NCBI GenBank assembly: GCA_016715365.1 | Contig: JADKAM010000001.1 | Coordinates: 620,001 to 684,000 of the forward strand | DNA length: 64,000 nt | Origin: Chitinophagaceae bacterium | GTDB taxonomy: Bacteria > Bacteroidota > Bacteroidia > Chitinophagales > Chitinophagaceae | Direction: 5' to 3' | Shown here: one piece after another, positions 1 through 9,106 of the stretch | Layout: each line of letters begins with the position of its first letter | Numbering within the stretch: position 1 is the first letter of the stretch | Made by a program: the position numbers and the translations under genes | The notes under the pieces: generated by a model | What the model saw: the letters and a program-made list of their open reading frames with translations, nothing else | Database searches by the model: none | What the model was told of the DNA's origin: nothing

Positions 1-879
1 ATAATCCCAAGGCGGATCTCATTGATCAATCTTAATACGCACAAAGAAATAAAATTGCTGGAAGACAATGCTGCTTTAAAAACAAAAATGAATGAGTTGG
101 GTTTGCGTAACAAAGAATTTTTTAAAGTAGATATCGGCGATGTGGTATTGGATGCATGGATGATAAAGCCCATCAATTTTGACCCGCAAAAAAAATATCC
201 GCTTTTAGTACATGTGTATGGAGAGCCCGCCGGTTCTACTGTACAGGACAACTGGGGCACAGGAGATAACCTTTGGCATCAATACCTCAGCAATCAATTG
301 GGTTATATAGTAGTTAGCATCGATAACCGTGGTACCCGTGTACCCCGTGGCCGTGATTTCAGAAAAAGTATTTACCGCCAGATAGGTTTAATGGCTGCCG
401 ATGATCAGGCAAAAGCTGCCAAAAAAATTGTTGCAACTTATTCCTTTGTGGATGAAAAACGAATCGGTATATGGGGCTGGAGCGGTGGCGGGCAAATGAG
501 TTTACATTGCATGTTCCGCCATGCCGATGTTTATAAAACGGGCATTGCAGTTTCCTTTGTTGCCTTACAAACATTGTATGACAATATTTACCAGGAACGT
601 TATATGGGTTTACCAAACGATAATGTTGCAGGCTACCGGGATGGTTCTCCCTTAACACATGCAGGGAAATTAGAAGGCAACCTCATGATCATTCATGGCA
701 CAGGTGATGACAACGTGCATTACCAGAATTTTGAAATGCTGGCAAACGAGTTAATTAAAAACAACAAATTGTTTACTATGTTATCTTACCCCATGAGGGA
801 TCATGGCATCAGCCAGGGAAAAAACACCACCCTGCACATGCGGCGTAGTATGGAAAAATTCTGGAAGGATAATTTGTAA
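1..879 (+). CDS. Dipeptidyl-peptidase IV-like S9 serine peptidase, C-terminal part (5' truncated by window)
   Basis: The reading frame is open to the left edge, so this is the C-terminal alpha/beta-hydrolase domain of a longer protein. The TTG at position 22 is not its real start. Known of the family: S9B peptidases remove Xaa-Pro/Xaa-Ala dipeptides, usually in the periplasm or on the surface. Seen: 'LEDNAAL' and 'VYGEPAG' match the DPP-IV entry to the catalytic domain. The nucleophile Ser is in GWSGGG (codon 481-483), Asp in GTGDDNVH (codon 706-708) and His in RDHGIS (codon 802-804), in the expected order and spacing. The nucleophile elbow has Gly where most DPP-IV enzymes have Tyr (GWSYGG), and the usual Gly-rich GTGGRG is replaced by GTRVPRG. 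The next gene starts 36 bp downstream on the same strand. The propeller domain and signal peptide lie outside the window. Confidence 0.9.
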   Translation: MIPRRISLINLNTHKEIKLLEDNAALKTKMNELGLRNKEFFKVDIGDVVLDAWMIKPINFDPQKKYPLLVHVYGEPAGSTVQDNWGTGDNLWHQYLSNQLGYIVVSIDNRGTRVPRGRDFRKSIYRQIGLMAADDQAKAAKKIVATYSFVDEKRIGIWGWSGGGQMSLHCMFRHADVYKTGIAVSFVALQTLYDNIYQERYMGLPNDNVAGYRDGSPLTHAGKLEGNLMIIHGTGDDNVHYQNFEMLANELIKNNKLFTMLSYPMRDHGISQGKNTTLHMRRSMEKFWKDNL

Positions 880-915
880 TCATCACAAAGAATATTTTGT
901 AACTTAACAACCAGT

Positions 916-2493
916 ATGAGTACATATCCCAGCATATTCAATGATGTCATCGGACCGGTTATGCGTGGCCCATCCAGTTCTCATTGTGCTGCATCTTTAC
1001 GCATTGCCCGTTTGTGCAGGGATCTGATGGATGAAAACATCAAAGACATCCTTATAGAGTTTGATCCAAACGGCTCACTGGCAACCACACACAAAAGCCA
1101 GGGATCGGATATGGGTTTGTTTGGTGGCTTTTTAGGATGGGAAGCCCATGATGAACGATTGCCACAATCTGATAAACATATTGTAACTGCCGGAATAAAT
1201 GTAAAAATTGATATTGTTGATATTGGCAACGGCCATCCAAACCTGTATAAAATAACGCTGTACAATAATAATGAAACAAGAAAGTTAACCGCCATTTCCA
1301 CCGGCGGCGGTATGATAGAAGTTATTGCTATTGATGATGTAAAAGTTTCTATGGCAGGAGATTTTTTTGAAACACTGATTTATTGTAAAGATCCTGAAAA
1401 CATCATTGCCTTTTTAAAAGCATCCATATCCTATGATGATATTGAATTTCACAAAGGCGAAATATCTTTTATTGAAATTAAATCGCAGGCTTTTTTGGAT
1501 GAGGCTATTTACAAAGAGTTGCTCGCAATGGAAGCTGTTTTGTTCATCAAACAACTGCAACCGGTTTTACCTGTAATGGCCAGGAATAATTTAGAAGTGC
1601 CTTTTATTACCTGCAATGAAATGGTGGAATACAATGCGGGCAAGAACAAAGCGCTGTGGGAACTGGCAGTTGATTACGAAATGGCAAGAGGAAATATATC
1701 TGGACCTGAAGTATTTGAAAAGATGCGGAATATTATTCATGTCATGGGCAATGCCATTCAGCTTGGATTAAAAGGCACACATTACGAGGACCGTATTTTA
1801 GGAAGCCAGTCTTTGCAGTTTAAAGAAAACTGGGAAGCAAATAAATTAATAGGTGGCGAAACCAACAACCGCATCATCATGTATGTAAGCGCCATGATGG
1901 AAGTAAAAAGTTCGATGGGTGTTATTGTAGCTGCACCCACTGCAGGAAGTTGTGGAGCTTTGCCAGGTGCTTTGTTTGGTACAGCACACTCTATGCAATT
2001 GCACGAAGATGAATTGGTGAAAGCGATGTTATCTGCCGGGTTGATAGGTGTGTTCATTGCTGCACATGCAACTTTTGCTGCAGAGGTTGGTGGTTGTATG
2101 GCAGAAACCGGATCGGGCGGAGGTATGGCAGCTGCAGCCATCGTGGAAATGAAAGGTGGAACTTTAAAGCAATCTATTGCGGCTGCTTCGCTGGCTTTAC
2201 AAAATTCATTGGGTATTATTTGCGATCCTATCGGCAACCGCGTGGAAGCTCCTTGTTTGGGAAGAAATGTAATGGCTGCAACCAATGCAGTATCCTGCGC
2301 CAACATGGCCTTATCAAATTACGAGCAACTGATCCCATTGGATGAAGTAATAGAAACTATGAAAGCTGTTGGTGATCAAATTCATCACACACTACGTTGC
2401 ACTAATCTTGGTGGACTTTCTATAACCAATACTGCCAAAAAGATTGAAGCCATGCTTGAAGAAGTGCCTGGTAAATTTTTTAAGAGTTGTTAA
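916..2493 (+). CDS. sdaA: L-serine ammonia-lyase (L-serine dehydratase), single-chain iron-sulfur type
   Basis: Deaminates L-serine to pyruvate and ammonia in the cytosol with a [4Fe-4S] cluster. The 525 residues hold a beta (ACT-like) domain first, starting with the GPSSSH motif near residues 18-23, then the catalytic alpha domain with APTAGSCGALPG. Three cysteines, C394 (GGC), C436 (CDP) and C447 (PCL), are spaced 42 and 11 residues apart. That is the spacing of the cluster ligands I recall for the Legionella enzyme (C343, C385, C396). Length fits the fused one-chain type. The start ATG lies 36 bp after the peptidase gene. A TATTTTG stretch just upstream (about 893-899) could be a -7 element, so it may have its own promoter. 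The next gene is convergent. Function is very likely; physiological role is not visible. Confidence 0.95.
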   Translation: MSTYPSIFNDVIGPVMRGPSSSHCAASLRIARLCRDLMDENIKDILIEFDPNGSLATTHKSQGSDMGLFGGFLGWEAHDERLPQSDKHIVTAGINVKIDIVDIGNGHPNLYKITLYNNNETRKLTAISTGGGMIEVIAIDDVKVSMAGDFFETLIYCKDPENIIAFLKASISYDDIEFHKGEISFIEIKSQAFLDEAIYKELLAMEAVLFIKQLQPVLPVMARNNLEVPFITCNEMVEYNAGKNKALWELAVDYEMARGNISGPEVFEKMRNIIHVMGNAIQLGLKGTHYEDRILGSQSLQFKENWEANKLIGGETNNRIIMYVSAMMEVKSSMGVIVAAPTAGSCGALPGALFGTAHSMQLHEDELVKAMLSAGLIGVFIAAHATFAAEVGGCMAETGSGGGMAAAAIVEMKGGTLKQSIAAASLALQNSLGIICDPIGNRVEAPCLGRNVMAATNAVSCANMALSNYEQLIPLDEVIETMKAVGDQIHHTLRCTNLGGLSITNTAKKIEAMLEEVPGKFFKSC

Positions 2494-2543
2494 GTAACAA
2501 ATATTTTTCCTTCAAAAATCACAAAGACACAAATTACAGTGGC

Positions 2544-3437
2544 TTAATTTTCTTTAGCTGGCTTCTTATTTTTATCCGGGTTTACAAAAAAGATTAGCGG
2601 TTCACTTCTGCCTTCGCCATTACCATCTGTTTGTGTTACAGGATTATGGTTTACATCCAGGGATTGTATGGTCCATACAAATGTGGGCAGTTTTTTTGTT
2701 TCGCCGTCATAGGGTAAAAAAGATAATTGCGGCTGCCAGATGAATTGTGTAGCAGCTACAATTTCCTTATCCAGCAGGGGTTGGTTGCTTCGCATAGCCT
2801 GCACCGGGCTTTGTGTGGGTAACACTTCAAAAACCTGTATGCGGTAAGTAACCGGCGATGGTTGTGTAGGCACTACCGGGCTCCATCTGAATATAATGGC
2901 CGTTTGCGCTTTTTTGGCATCAAGTACTTCTTCATTATACGGCTTCATTAAAATGGGTAATTGTGTTGAAGCCAGGTAAAAAGTTTTGCATTGCTCTTCA
3001 CCTAAAGGTGTGTAATCGATAATATTAACCGGCCGCACACAAATAATATAATTACCTGCAGGCAGTTTACCGGTTCTTTCTAAAGAGGTTTTGTATTTGC
3101 CTGTAAACACCATAAACTCCAGCGGCATGGCATCATTCGCAAACAAAATTGTTGGTGTACCTGTTGAATTGAGTGTAAACACAGGTGTTCTAGCCAGGTC
3201 GGCATTGCCAATCACTGTTCCATCCAAAGTTTTGATCTCGGTTTTTATTTTAAACTGACCTCCACCGGGGGCTCCTGGTTGTCCTGTTGCCATCAATGTA
3301 AGTACTTCACGCCTGTTGCCCCACTCAGATAATTGTGCAGGCGGTTGTGTATTAAGTATTGCAAAATTTAATTTTACCTGTGCTATACAAATGGTTGTAA
3401 TAATAATGGCGATGGCTGTTAATGATATTTTTTTCAT
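2544..3437 (-). CDS. Exported protein with one FRWTP-type module (shared with two neighbours)
   Basis: 297 residues with a signal peptide ending in ICIAQ near residue 20. Two parts can be seen. An N-terminal domain (about 25-150) has a 'W' after PAQLSE, a GNYIICVRPVN strand and an EQCKTF cysteine. A C-terminal module (about 165-285) contains FRWSPVVP, VTYRIQVFEV, AMRSNQP and FVWTIQSLDVN. Both parts match the start of the protein at 20067-23204 and the start of the protein at 9107-10846, so the three are paralogous. The module looks like a beta-sandwich repeat (fibronectin-III-like in layout), but I cannot name the family with certainty; a match to the database 'TANFOR' models should be tested. 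It follows the outer-membrane-barrel gene by 3 bp and is surely in one operon with it, under the repeat operator near 5256. No C-terminal sorting domain is present. Function unknown. Confidence 0.75.
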   Translation of the reverse strand: MKKISLTAIAIIITTICIAQVKLNFAILNTQPPAQLSEWGNRREVLTLMATGQPGAPGGGQFKIKTEIKTLDGTVIGNADLARTPVFTLNSTGTPTILFANDAMPLEFMVFTGKYKTSLERTGKLPAGNYIICVRPVNIIDYTPLGEEQCKTFYLASTQLPILMKPYNEEVLDAKKAQTAIIFRWSPVVPTQPSPVTYRIQVFEVLPTQSPVQAMRSNQPLLDKEIVAATQFIWQPQLSFLPYDGETKKLPTFVWTIQSLDVNHNPVTQTDGNGEGRSEPLIFFVNPDKNKKPAKEN

Positions 3438-3440
3438 GTG

Positions 3441-5195
3441 CTATTTTTGTTTTTTTGTGTCAAAACGATATTGAAATCCTGTGCGGCAACCTGTTTCTAC
3501 ATAGTTGGCGCCGTTGGGAATTATTTCGTTTCCGTATTTAAAATAGTTGGTGGTTAAAAAAGTTGCCCAGGTAAGTTTCTTTGTTAATTTAAAATCAATA
3601 TTGCAGCTGGCAATTAAATTATTGTTGCTGCTGAAACTGTTTAGTTTTCCGAGTGTGTACTGCAGTTGCCCACGAAGCCGCATTTTCTTTTTGGCAGCCT
3701 GCATACTTAATGCAGCGCTGAATGTGGCCAGGGTAATTTTAGCACCGGGCACATTGTTATAAAAATACAGTATGCTGAAGTCGGGCGATATTTCTTTCTC
3801 CAGGTATGTAGGTACATAGGTAAGTAAACCAGTGTGTGTGTTGTTGGATGTAGTTAGGCCAGTCATCACATCACGTTCATCGTACTTGCTGTAATTATAG
3901 CTCATGCTTATCAGGTGAATAATTTTTTTGCCCGTAAAAGTAAATGTTGGGTTTATTCCCAGATCATTACTTACATTTTTTATGCCGAAAGGGTTAAGTC
4001 CGCTGGCAGTTTGAAAACCAAAATTATTATAGTTAATATTTAAACTGAATTTATCGCTGAACTGTGTAAACCAGTTGAGGTTACCAATAAATTGTTTTGC
4101 CCTTAATGCGGTATTCTTAACGTTGTTTACACGTTGGCCCAGGCTGGCAACAATATTCATTTTATTTTTCCAGGCATTGATACGGGTGTTTAAAAGATAA
4201 TCAAGCCTGTCGCTTTGTAAAAACGGATAGCCGATTGTTTGAAATCCTGCACCCAGGTATTTTACCATTACACCCAGATCCAGGTTCTTGCCTTTTTTTC
4301 CAACGGCCGCCTGTGCAGCAAAGTCGGTTATGGTAGATGTATGTGCTTCAATAAAAGGTTTCAGGCTTTTTAAATTAGGGCTAAGTGGCGTTGCCAGATC
4401 TTTAGTAAAAGTTGATTGTGCCCCTTCTGCTTTAAAATAAAATCCTTTTTCCAGGTACAGATCAGATACCAGGCTTATCACAATACCTTCCTGCGGCCTG
4501 ATGGTTAATGGCGGTGGCGCAGCAGATGTGGGTACGTCTTTTCCTTTGGCAATATTTATTGCAAATAAATAACTGTCTTCTTTTTCAACACCAATTTGTG
4601 CCATCCAGTTTTTACGCTTGTAAGCTCCGGTTACAATTGGTGGGCCTGCCACATAATTTATACCCTGTTGGGATATGCCTGTAAAAAATTTAAACCTGAA
4701 TATTTTGGGCCTCAGATCAACCCCAACACCAAACACGCCAATATCGCCGGTTGAAAGTTCGGAATATTTTAAATACTGCGTACCCAATTGCAGCTCGGCC
4801 CATTTGTATTTTGGATTGATACCAAAACTGTTCATGGGATTGGTGATGAACTGACCAAAGCTTGGTTTTTTTATCCCTGCATACGGCCCTGCAAAATTGG
4901 TAGGTATAGCAGCAAAATTAAAATTAAACGGCAGGCTGAAATTTTTACTGAACTTAAATGTTGGCGTAAAATTGAAGCGTACCTGGTGCCAGGGCCTGCG
5001 TGGCTGGTAGCCTGTCCAGCCCGAAGGGCTGCGGCTGAGGCCATACCCTTCGTAGGTTATGCCCATGGTACCGCTGATCTGTAATTTTTCTTTTACTTTA
5101 TCTTTTGCTTTGTTAAGTAACAGCGAATCTTTTACTTCCTGCGCTGTTAACTCAAAGCCGGTTAGTAAAAAAAAGCAGAATAGTATATGCTTCAT
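3441..5195 (-). CDS. Probable outer-membrane beta-barrel protein, unknown function
   Basis: 584 residues with a signal peptide (KHILFCFFLLTGFELTAQ). After it come long alternating hydrophobic/polar strands, many beginning or ending in aromatic residues (VRFNFTPTFKFSKNFSLPFNFNF and similar), Asn/Gly-rich turns and a terminal aromatic strand (FQYRF) close to the C-terminus. This is the pattern of a large outer-membrane barrel, though I cannot assign it to a named family. It is the first gene of a two-gene minus-strand operon with the FRWTP-module protein 3 bp downstream. It may be an anchor or export partner for the neighbouring surface proteins; that is inference from context only. Upstream, a 21-bp-spaced direct repeat (5256-5283) resembles the ones before the LytTR operon. 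Confidence 0.7.
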   Translation of the reverse strand: MKHILFCFFLLTGFELTAQEVKDSLLLNKAKDKVKEKLQISGTMGITYEGYGLSRSPSGWTGYQPRRPWHQVRFNFTPTFKFSKNFSLPFNFNFAAIPTNFAGPYAGIKKPSFGQFITNPMNSFGINPKYKWAELQLGTQYLKYSELSTGDIGVFGVGVDLRPKIFRFKFFTGISQQGINYVAGPPIVTGAYKRKNWMAQIGVEKEDSYLFAINIAKGKDVPTSAAPPPLTIRPQEGIVISLVSDLYLEKGFYFKAEGAQSTFTKDLATPLSPNLKSLKPFIEAHTSTITDFAAQAAVGKKGKNLDLGVMVKYLGAGFQTIGYPFLQSDRLDYLLNTRINAWKNKMNIVASLGQRVNNVKNTALRAKQFIGNLNWFTQFSDKFSLNINYNNFGFQTASGLNPFGIKNVSNDLGINPTFTFTGKKIIHLISMSYNYSKYDERDVMTGLTTSNNTHTGLLTYVPTYLEKEISPDFSILYFYNNVPGAKITLATFSAALSMQAAKKKMRLRGQLQYTLGKLNSFSSNNNLIASCNIDFKLTKKLTWATFLTTNYFKYGNEIIPNGANYVETGCRTGFQYRFDTKKQK

Positions 5196-5255
5196 TTTGG
5201 TATATTTTTATCAGTTTACAAATTTTACACTTTTAAAGCCAACTATCAGCTGTAT

Positions 5256-5283
5256 TGTATAGCTGTGGGAGTTGGTTGTATAG
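5256..5283. promoter_or_regulatory. Candidate LytTR-type operator: two TGTATAG direct repeats 21 bp apart
   Basis: TGTATAG occurs at 5256-5262 and again at 5277-5283, a 21 bp repeat step, about two helical turns. It lies 61 bp upstream of the barrel gene ATG. The same arrangement with closely related half-sites occurs at 23289/23310 and 27061/27082, upstream of the other two operon starts in this block. LytTR regulators are known to bind paired direct repeats about two turns apart; assigning this site to the LytTR protein at 23340-24104 is inference. A loose TAAAATTTG -7-like box lies between the repeats and the gene. Confidence 0.55.
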
Positions 5284-5405
5284 GTGTTTTATTTATCAAT
5301 TTAGTTTTATTGAAAAGTGATTTTTATAAGGAATACCAACAAAAATAAATTTGAATATATATTTAATTTTATACCCTCAATTTGTAAATTCATTATTAAA
5401 TGCAC

Positions 5406-6743
5406 TTACTGCCGCTGTTTTTGAATATTGACTTTCATTTGAAGTGTGTTATTGCTTCTGTCGCTTTCTTTGTATTTATGATCTGGATCTATTTCAATCT
5501 CCAAAATGTATTCACCATTTTTAAGTCCAACAGGAAGCTGCAGATACTGGCCTTCGTACATCATGCCATAATAATCATATCCCCCAACGCTTATTCCTTG
5601 TTTAGCCAGACTACATGCGTAATATTCTCCTAAAGCATAATTAGTCATTGTGGTTCCATACTTCTTTCCATTAATTAAACTGCTATTCTCTTTTTCATAT
5701 AGCATGCCGGTTGTAAAAAGACAATAACTTACTTTAGCCCCCTTGCACATTAATTTTCTCTTTCCATTTACAATTTTCACCAACCGCATTTCTATCCAAT
5801 CATCTACATGGTAATGGTGATGGCCAGGCATGTTTTCGTAGTAAATAGTTCCGGTTTTAACAGTTCTGCTTGTAAGCACCTTTTCAGTTTTGGAATAGAT
5901 TCTCTGGAACAGATCATAACGGGTATTTGCTGGCACCTGTGTTGTATCGCCACCACAGCAATCACCAATTAAGCTGCTATCCGGTCCTACTTCCAGTGGG
6001 CCCAGCCCAATATTTGCAATGGCAACTGCTATTTTTAATTGGCCAGGATACATGGGATCGTTGTATGCAAATTCATGATATTGTGAATTTGTAAACGCCG
6101 GAACAGTTAATAAATCAGGCAATAATTCGCAACTGGTTTTTGAGCAACTGCATAGTTCAGGAAGCAGCATTGAGCAATATTTTTTTTGAACAATATAAGC
6201 CGGCTTTTTACCAAAAACAATACCCACAGAATCAAGTACTCCTTCTTCGCCCTCTTTCAAATCTTCCACTAATAATTTCCAGATACCGTTGGGATTACTG
6301 CCATTATTGAAATACGTCATCTGGCCATCTGGTATATAATTTCCAGTAAATGGCGATTTGCCTGTATTAATCAATCCGTTTTTACCATACTGACTAAAAT
6401 GAGTCTTTATATAATTCTTCCCATCTAATCCTCCATTTCTATTGGTTACCCAAACTGTAGTGCCATCAGGTGCCTGCAACTGAATTTTTAAATCACTAGT
6501 TCTGTTATGATGCAAAGAAAGCTGAATGCTTTCCAATCCAAAACTGTCATTCATAGCATTGGGTAAACCAAGCACTTCAATGGGTATTTCCTGAATAAAA
6601 AACCTATTGAAAAAATCATACAGTTTAACATTGCTGCTTTTAAATGTTTGTGCATTAACAGAGCTTGTAATTATCAGAAGTGAAATAAATCCAACCAATA
6701 AATTATACTTTCTCTTTCTAAAAAAAACAGATCTTTTAAACAT
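5406..6743 (-). CDS. Exported proprotein-convertase P-domain / lysyl-oxidase fusion
   Basis: 445 residues from the ATG at 6743. That start follows the upstream stop by 10 bp and gives a clean signal peptide ending SSVNAQ; a longer frame begins inside the upstream gene. Residues about 45-180 look like a P-domain (GLESIQLSLHH, DLKIQLQAPDGT, NPNGIWKLLVEDL). Residues about 208-440 match lysyl oxidase. The Cu triad HxHxH is at H308/H310/H312 in GHHHYH. K337 in KVSYC aligns with the LTQ-cofactor lysine of human LOX (K320 in KASFC). Y392 in GYDYYG aligns with the LTQ tyrosine (Y355 in CYDTYG). The C-terminal strand and SNNT match too. Known of the family: oxidative deamination of peptidyl lysine and crosslinking of extracellular proteins. 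It follows the cysteine-rich-tailed protein gene and probably shares its transcript. Crosslinking of the neighbouring surface proteins is a hypothesis. Confidence 0.85.
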   Translation of the reverse strand: MFKRSVFFRKRKYNLLVGFISLLIITSSVNAQTFKSSNVKLYDFFNRFFIQEIPIEVLGLPNAMNDSFGLESIQLSLHHNRTSDLKIQLQAPDGTTVWVTNRNGGLDGKNYIKTHFSQYGKNGLINTGKSPFTGNYIPDGQMTYFNNGSNPNGIWKLLVEDLKEGEEGVLDSVGIVFGKKPAYIVQKKYCSMLLPELCSCSKTSCELLPDLLTVPAFTNSQYHEFAYNDPMYPGQLKIAVAIANIGLGPLEVGPDSSLIGDCCGGDTTQVPANTRYDLFQRIYSKTEKVLTSRTVKTGTIYYENMPGHHHYHVDDWIEMRLVKIVNGKRKLMCKGAKVSYCLFTTGMLYEKENSSLINGKKYGTTMTNYALGEYYACSLAKQGISVGGYDYYGMMYEGQYLQLPVGLKNGEYILEIEIDPDHKYKESDRSNNTLQMKVNIQKQRQ

Positions 6744-6753
6744 CAGACTACTT

Positions 6754-9076
6754 TTATTGCAGGTCGAATGTAAAACATTTAAGCACTTCTCTTTCGCAAC
6801 AGTTAACATCCCTGATAATAAATTTTATACAAACATCTCCTTTAAGTTTACAACAGTTTAAGCCGGTTACGCCTGGTACACCTAAAGCAAAGTTTAACGT
6901 GTTTCCAGTTAGGTTGAACATCGTGTTCAAACCATTATTAAATACAAACTCCCTTGTGTCGTTATTTAATGCTGGTGTAACTATGGTTTTAGGAGTAACC
7001 CCCGATAAAGTGGCTGCGTTAATGCTTGCCCAGGTTTGAGGTTTATTTCTGCACAACAGACAGTTTTCATTGCCGGTGGTTGTAGATAATCTGAATTCTT
7101 CAACCAACATTCTAACTTCTGTTACGGGTAAAGAAGCTGTTAAAGTAAATGAACCTGTTACCGTAGAAACCGGATTAGATATTGTGGTATTGCTTTGAGG
7201 TGTTACTGTTAAGCCTTGTTGACTTGCATTAATAGTAACGTCACCCTTGCAATTACAAGGTAATTGAGTAACCTGACTACAATTATAAACAAGCGGTATT
7301 CTTACCGGTGTACAATTTGATGTACCGCATATTGGTGTTATTACTATGTAATAGGTTGTATTACAAGGCAGATTACCAAATGGAATTTGTGTTAAATTAA
7401 GTGAGCCGCTGCTGTTAGGTAAAGTTATGCTTGTGCCATCTGGCTTGAGCAATGTAAAAACATAAGTTGCGTTGCAATTACTTGTACCACAATTATAGCT
7501 TGGAAATAAAACTCCGCTTAATGCAGGCTGGCCTAGCGTATAAGACAATGTTGGAATTGTACCAGGAGGACCAGCCCACCATATACTGCTTCCCATTGCT
7601 ATGTTTGTCCAGGAACTATTTTGGCAATTGCAGGTAACAGGAGCTCCGCAGTTTAGATTGGGAATGAATGCTTCAACATCTCCTAAATTACTTTTATCAT
7701 ACCCCACAGAATTGGCAAACTCACTAACTTTCAGAGAATAACTAAAAGCATCTAAATCGGTTGAAAAATTATTTTGAGCGGGTAATCCCTGAATTCCATA
7801 CACCGATGGTGCAGAGCCACCAAAATTCGATGCTAATTCGGCAGGTTGAAGAGGTCCTCTAATCGGCGGAGCAAAATCTGCGAAATATATCCAGTCGGAT
7901 GTATATAGTACTGTGGTATCACATTTTAAGTTTACAGCCTGCATTCCATCTTTAAATAAAATATTATTAGAATAGCTAACTCCGCCAGCGGCATTACAAC
8001 TAATATTTCCGCTTGATGATGTTGGGGTTGCCGTTAAAAGACTTGGATAAGGCACCCCGGAATTATAGCCTGAAGGAAATTTACCCAATTGCAACCAACT
8101 ACCTCCTGTCTTTTTGTATTCATGAACTCTTGACCGGTGTGCACCCAGCGTATTGGCATCTTGAAGAGTTTGTTGTGCTAATAATATCCGGGTATAGTCA
8201 TTCGAAAATGAGATATCTGAAACAGGAGATTTATCTCCATTAGAAACAGGTAAATAATCAACAGGAACTGACAGTTCCAGAGTCTCAGTAGTTCCGAAAG
8301 TAACAGCAGCAGATAGTGGAGTTGAAAAAACTCTTGAAGTACCCGGAGCATAAACACTTAAATTAAATTCTCCATAAAAAACTGATAGTCCAACAGGGGT
8401 ATTTCGTATTGCTACACCATAAGGAATTATATTTGGATTTGTACTGGTATTGCCAAACTTTGGAGCAAATGAATTGTGGAGCACCCATGTACCTGGAGTA
8501 GTTTCCTTAAATACATACAACTTGCCGTCTTCCCACCAGGACAAAACAATATAATTTATACCCACTGATCTGAAGTATTTAAGGTTTCCAATTCCTCTGT
8601 TCGGATTAGTTCCGCTTAAATTAATTATTTGAGTTACTGCGCCCGTTGTTCCATTAATTTTATAAACAGCATCATGCTTTGTGACTGATTCGCCTGTATA
8701 AATACTGCTGTTTGAAACGTATATATTTCCAGTTCCTACATAATCTAATGTAATTCCAAAAACAGCTCCTAATGTATTATAGTCCCAGTTGTAACCCCCA
8801 AAACTTGATACCCAATTGGGTCTTCCCAAAGCTGTTGTCCAAACATATTTATTGGGTATAGTAGATGAAAACATTGGCGATGTTGTAGTTGGGGGAATTC
8901 CTGATGTGTTATTGGCGTCTAATACTTGAACCACAGCAGAATTACCAGTCGGAGACATAATATATCCCGTTCTATGCGTAGTCACTATACTTCCTTGTTT
9001 TAGTATTTGCCCCTTTACGTTGATCGCCACCAAAAGCAATAAAACAACCTGAAATTTTTTTAAGTATATTTTTCAT
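6754..9076 (-). CDS. Exported protein with cysteine-rich C-terminal domain; 1-nt frameshift in signal peptide
   Basis: Unrecognised family. The N-terminal 480 residues read like a secreted beta-propeller-type protein (DAVYKINGTTGAVTQI, GKLYVFKET, DISFSNDYTRILLA). A module with CGTSNCNATY and PICGTSNC (about 515-610) resembles two tandem modules in the 1810-residue neighbour. The last ~170 residues are the cysteine-rich C-terminal domain shared by four proteins of this block (CNC start, CLLC, NCC, VNCC). Start problem: the long frame opens at TTG 9039, in the middle of a signal peptide. The natural ATG is at 9074-9076 but joins the frame only if the run of seven A (plus-strand T, 9055-9061) is read as six, giving MKNILKKFQVVLLLLVAINV. 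Either a sequencing error, a real mutation or slippage. Between the gene at 9107 and the lysyl oxidase, likely one operon. Confidence 0.75.
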
Positions 9077-9106
9077 TTCCTTGTATTTAGTATTTTAAAA
9101 TTAATT

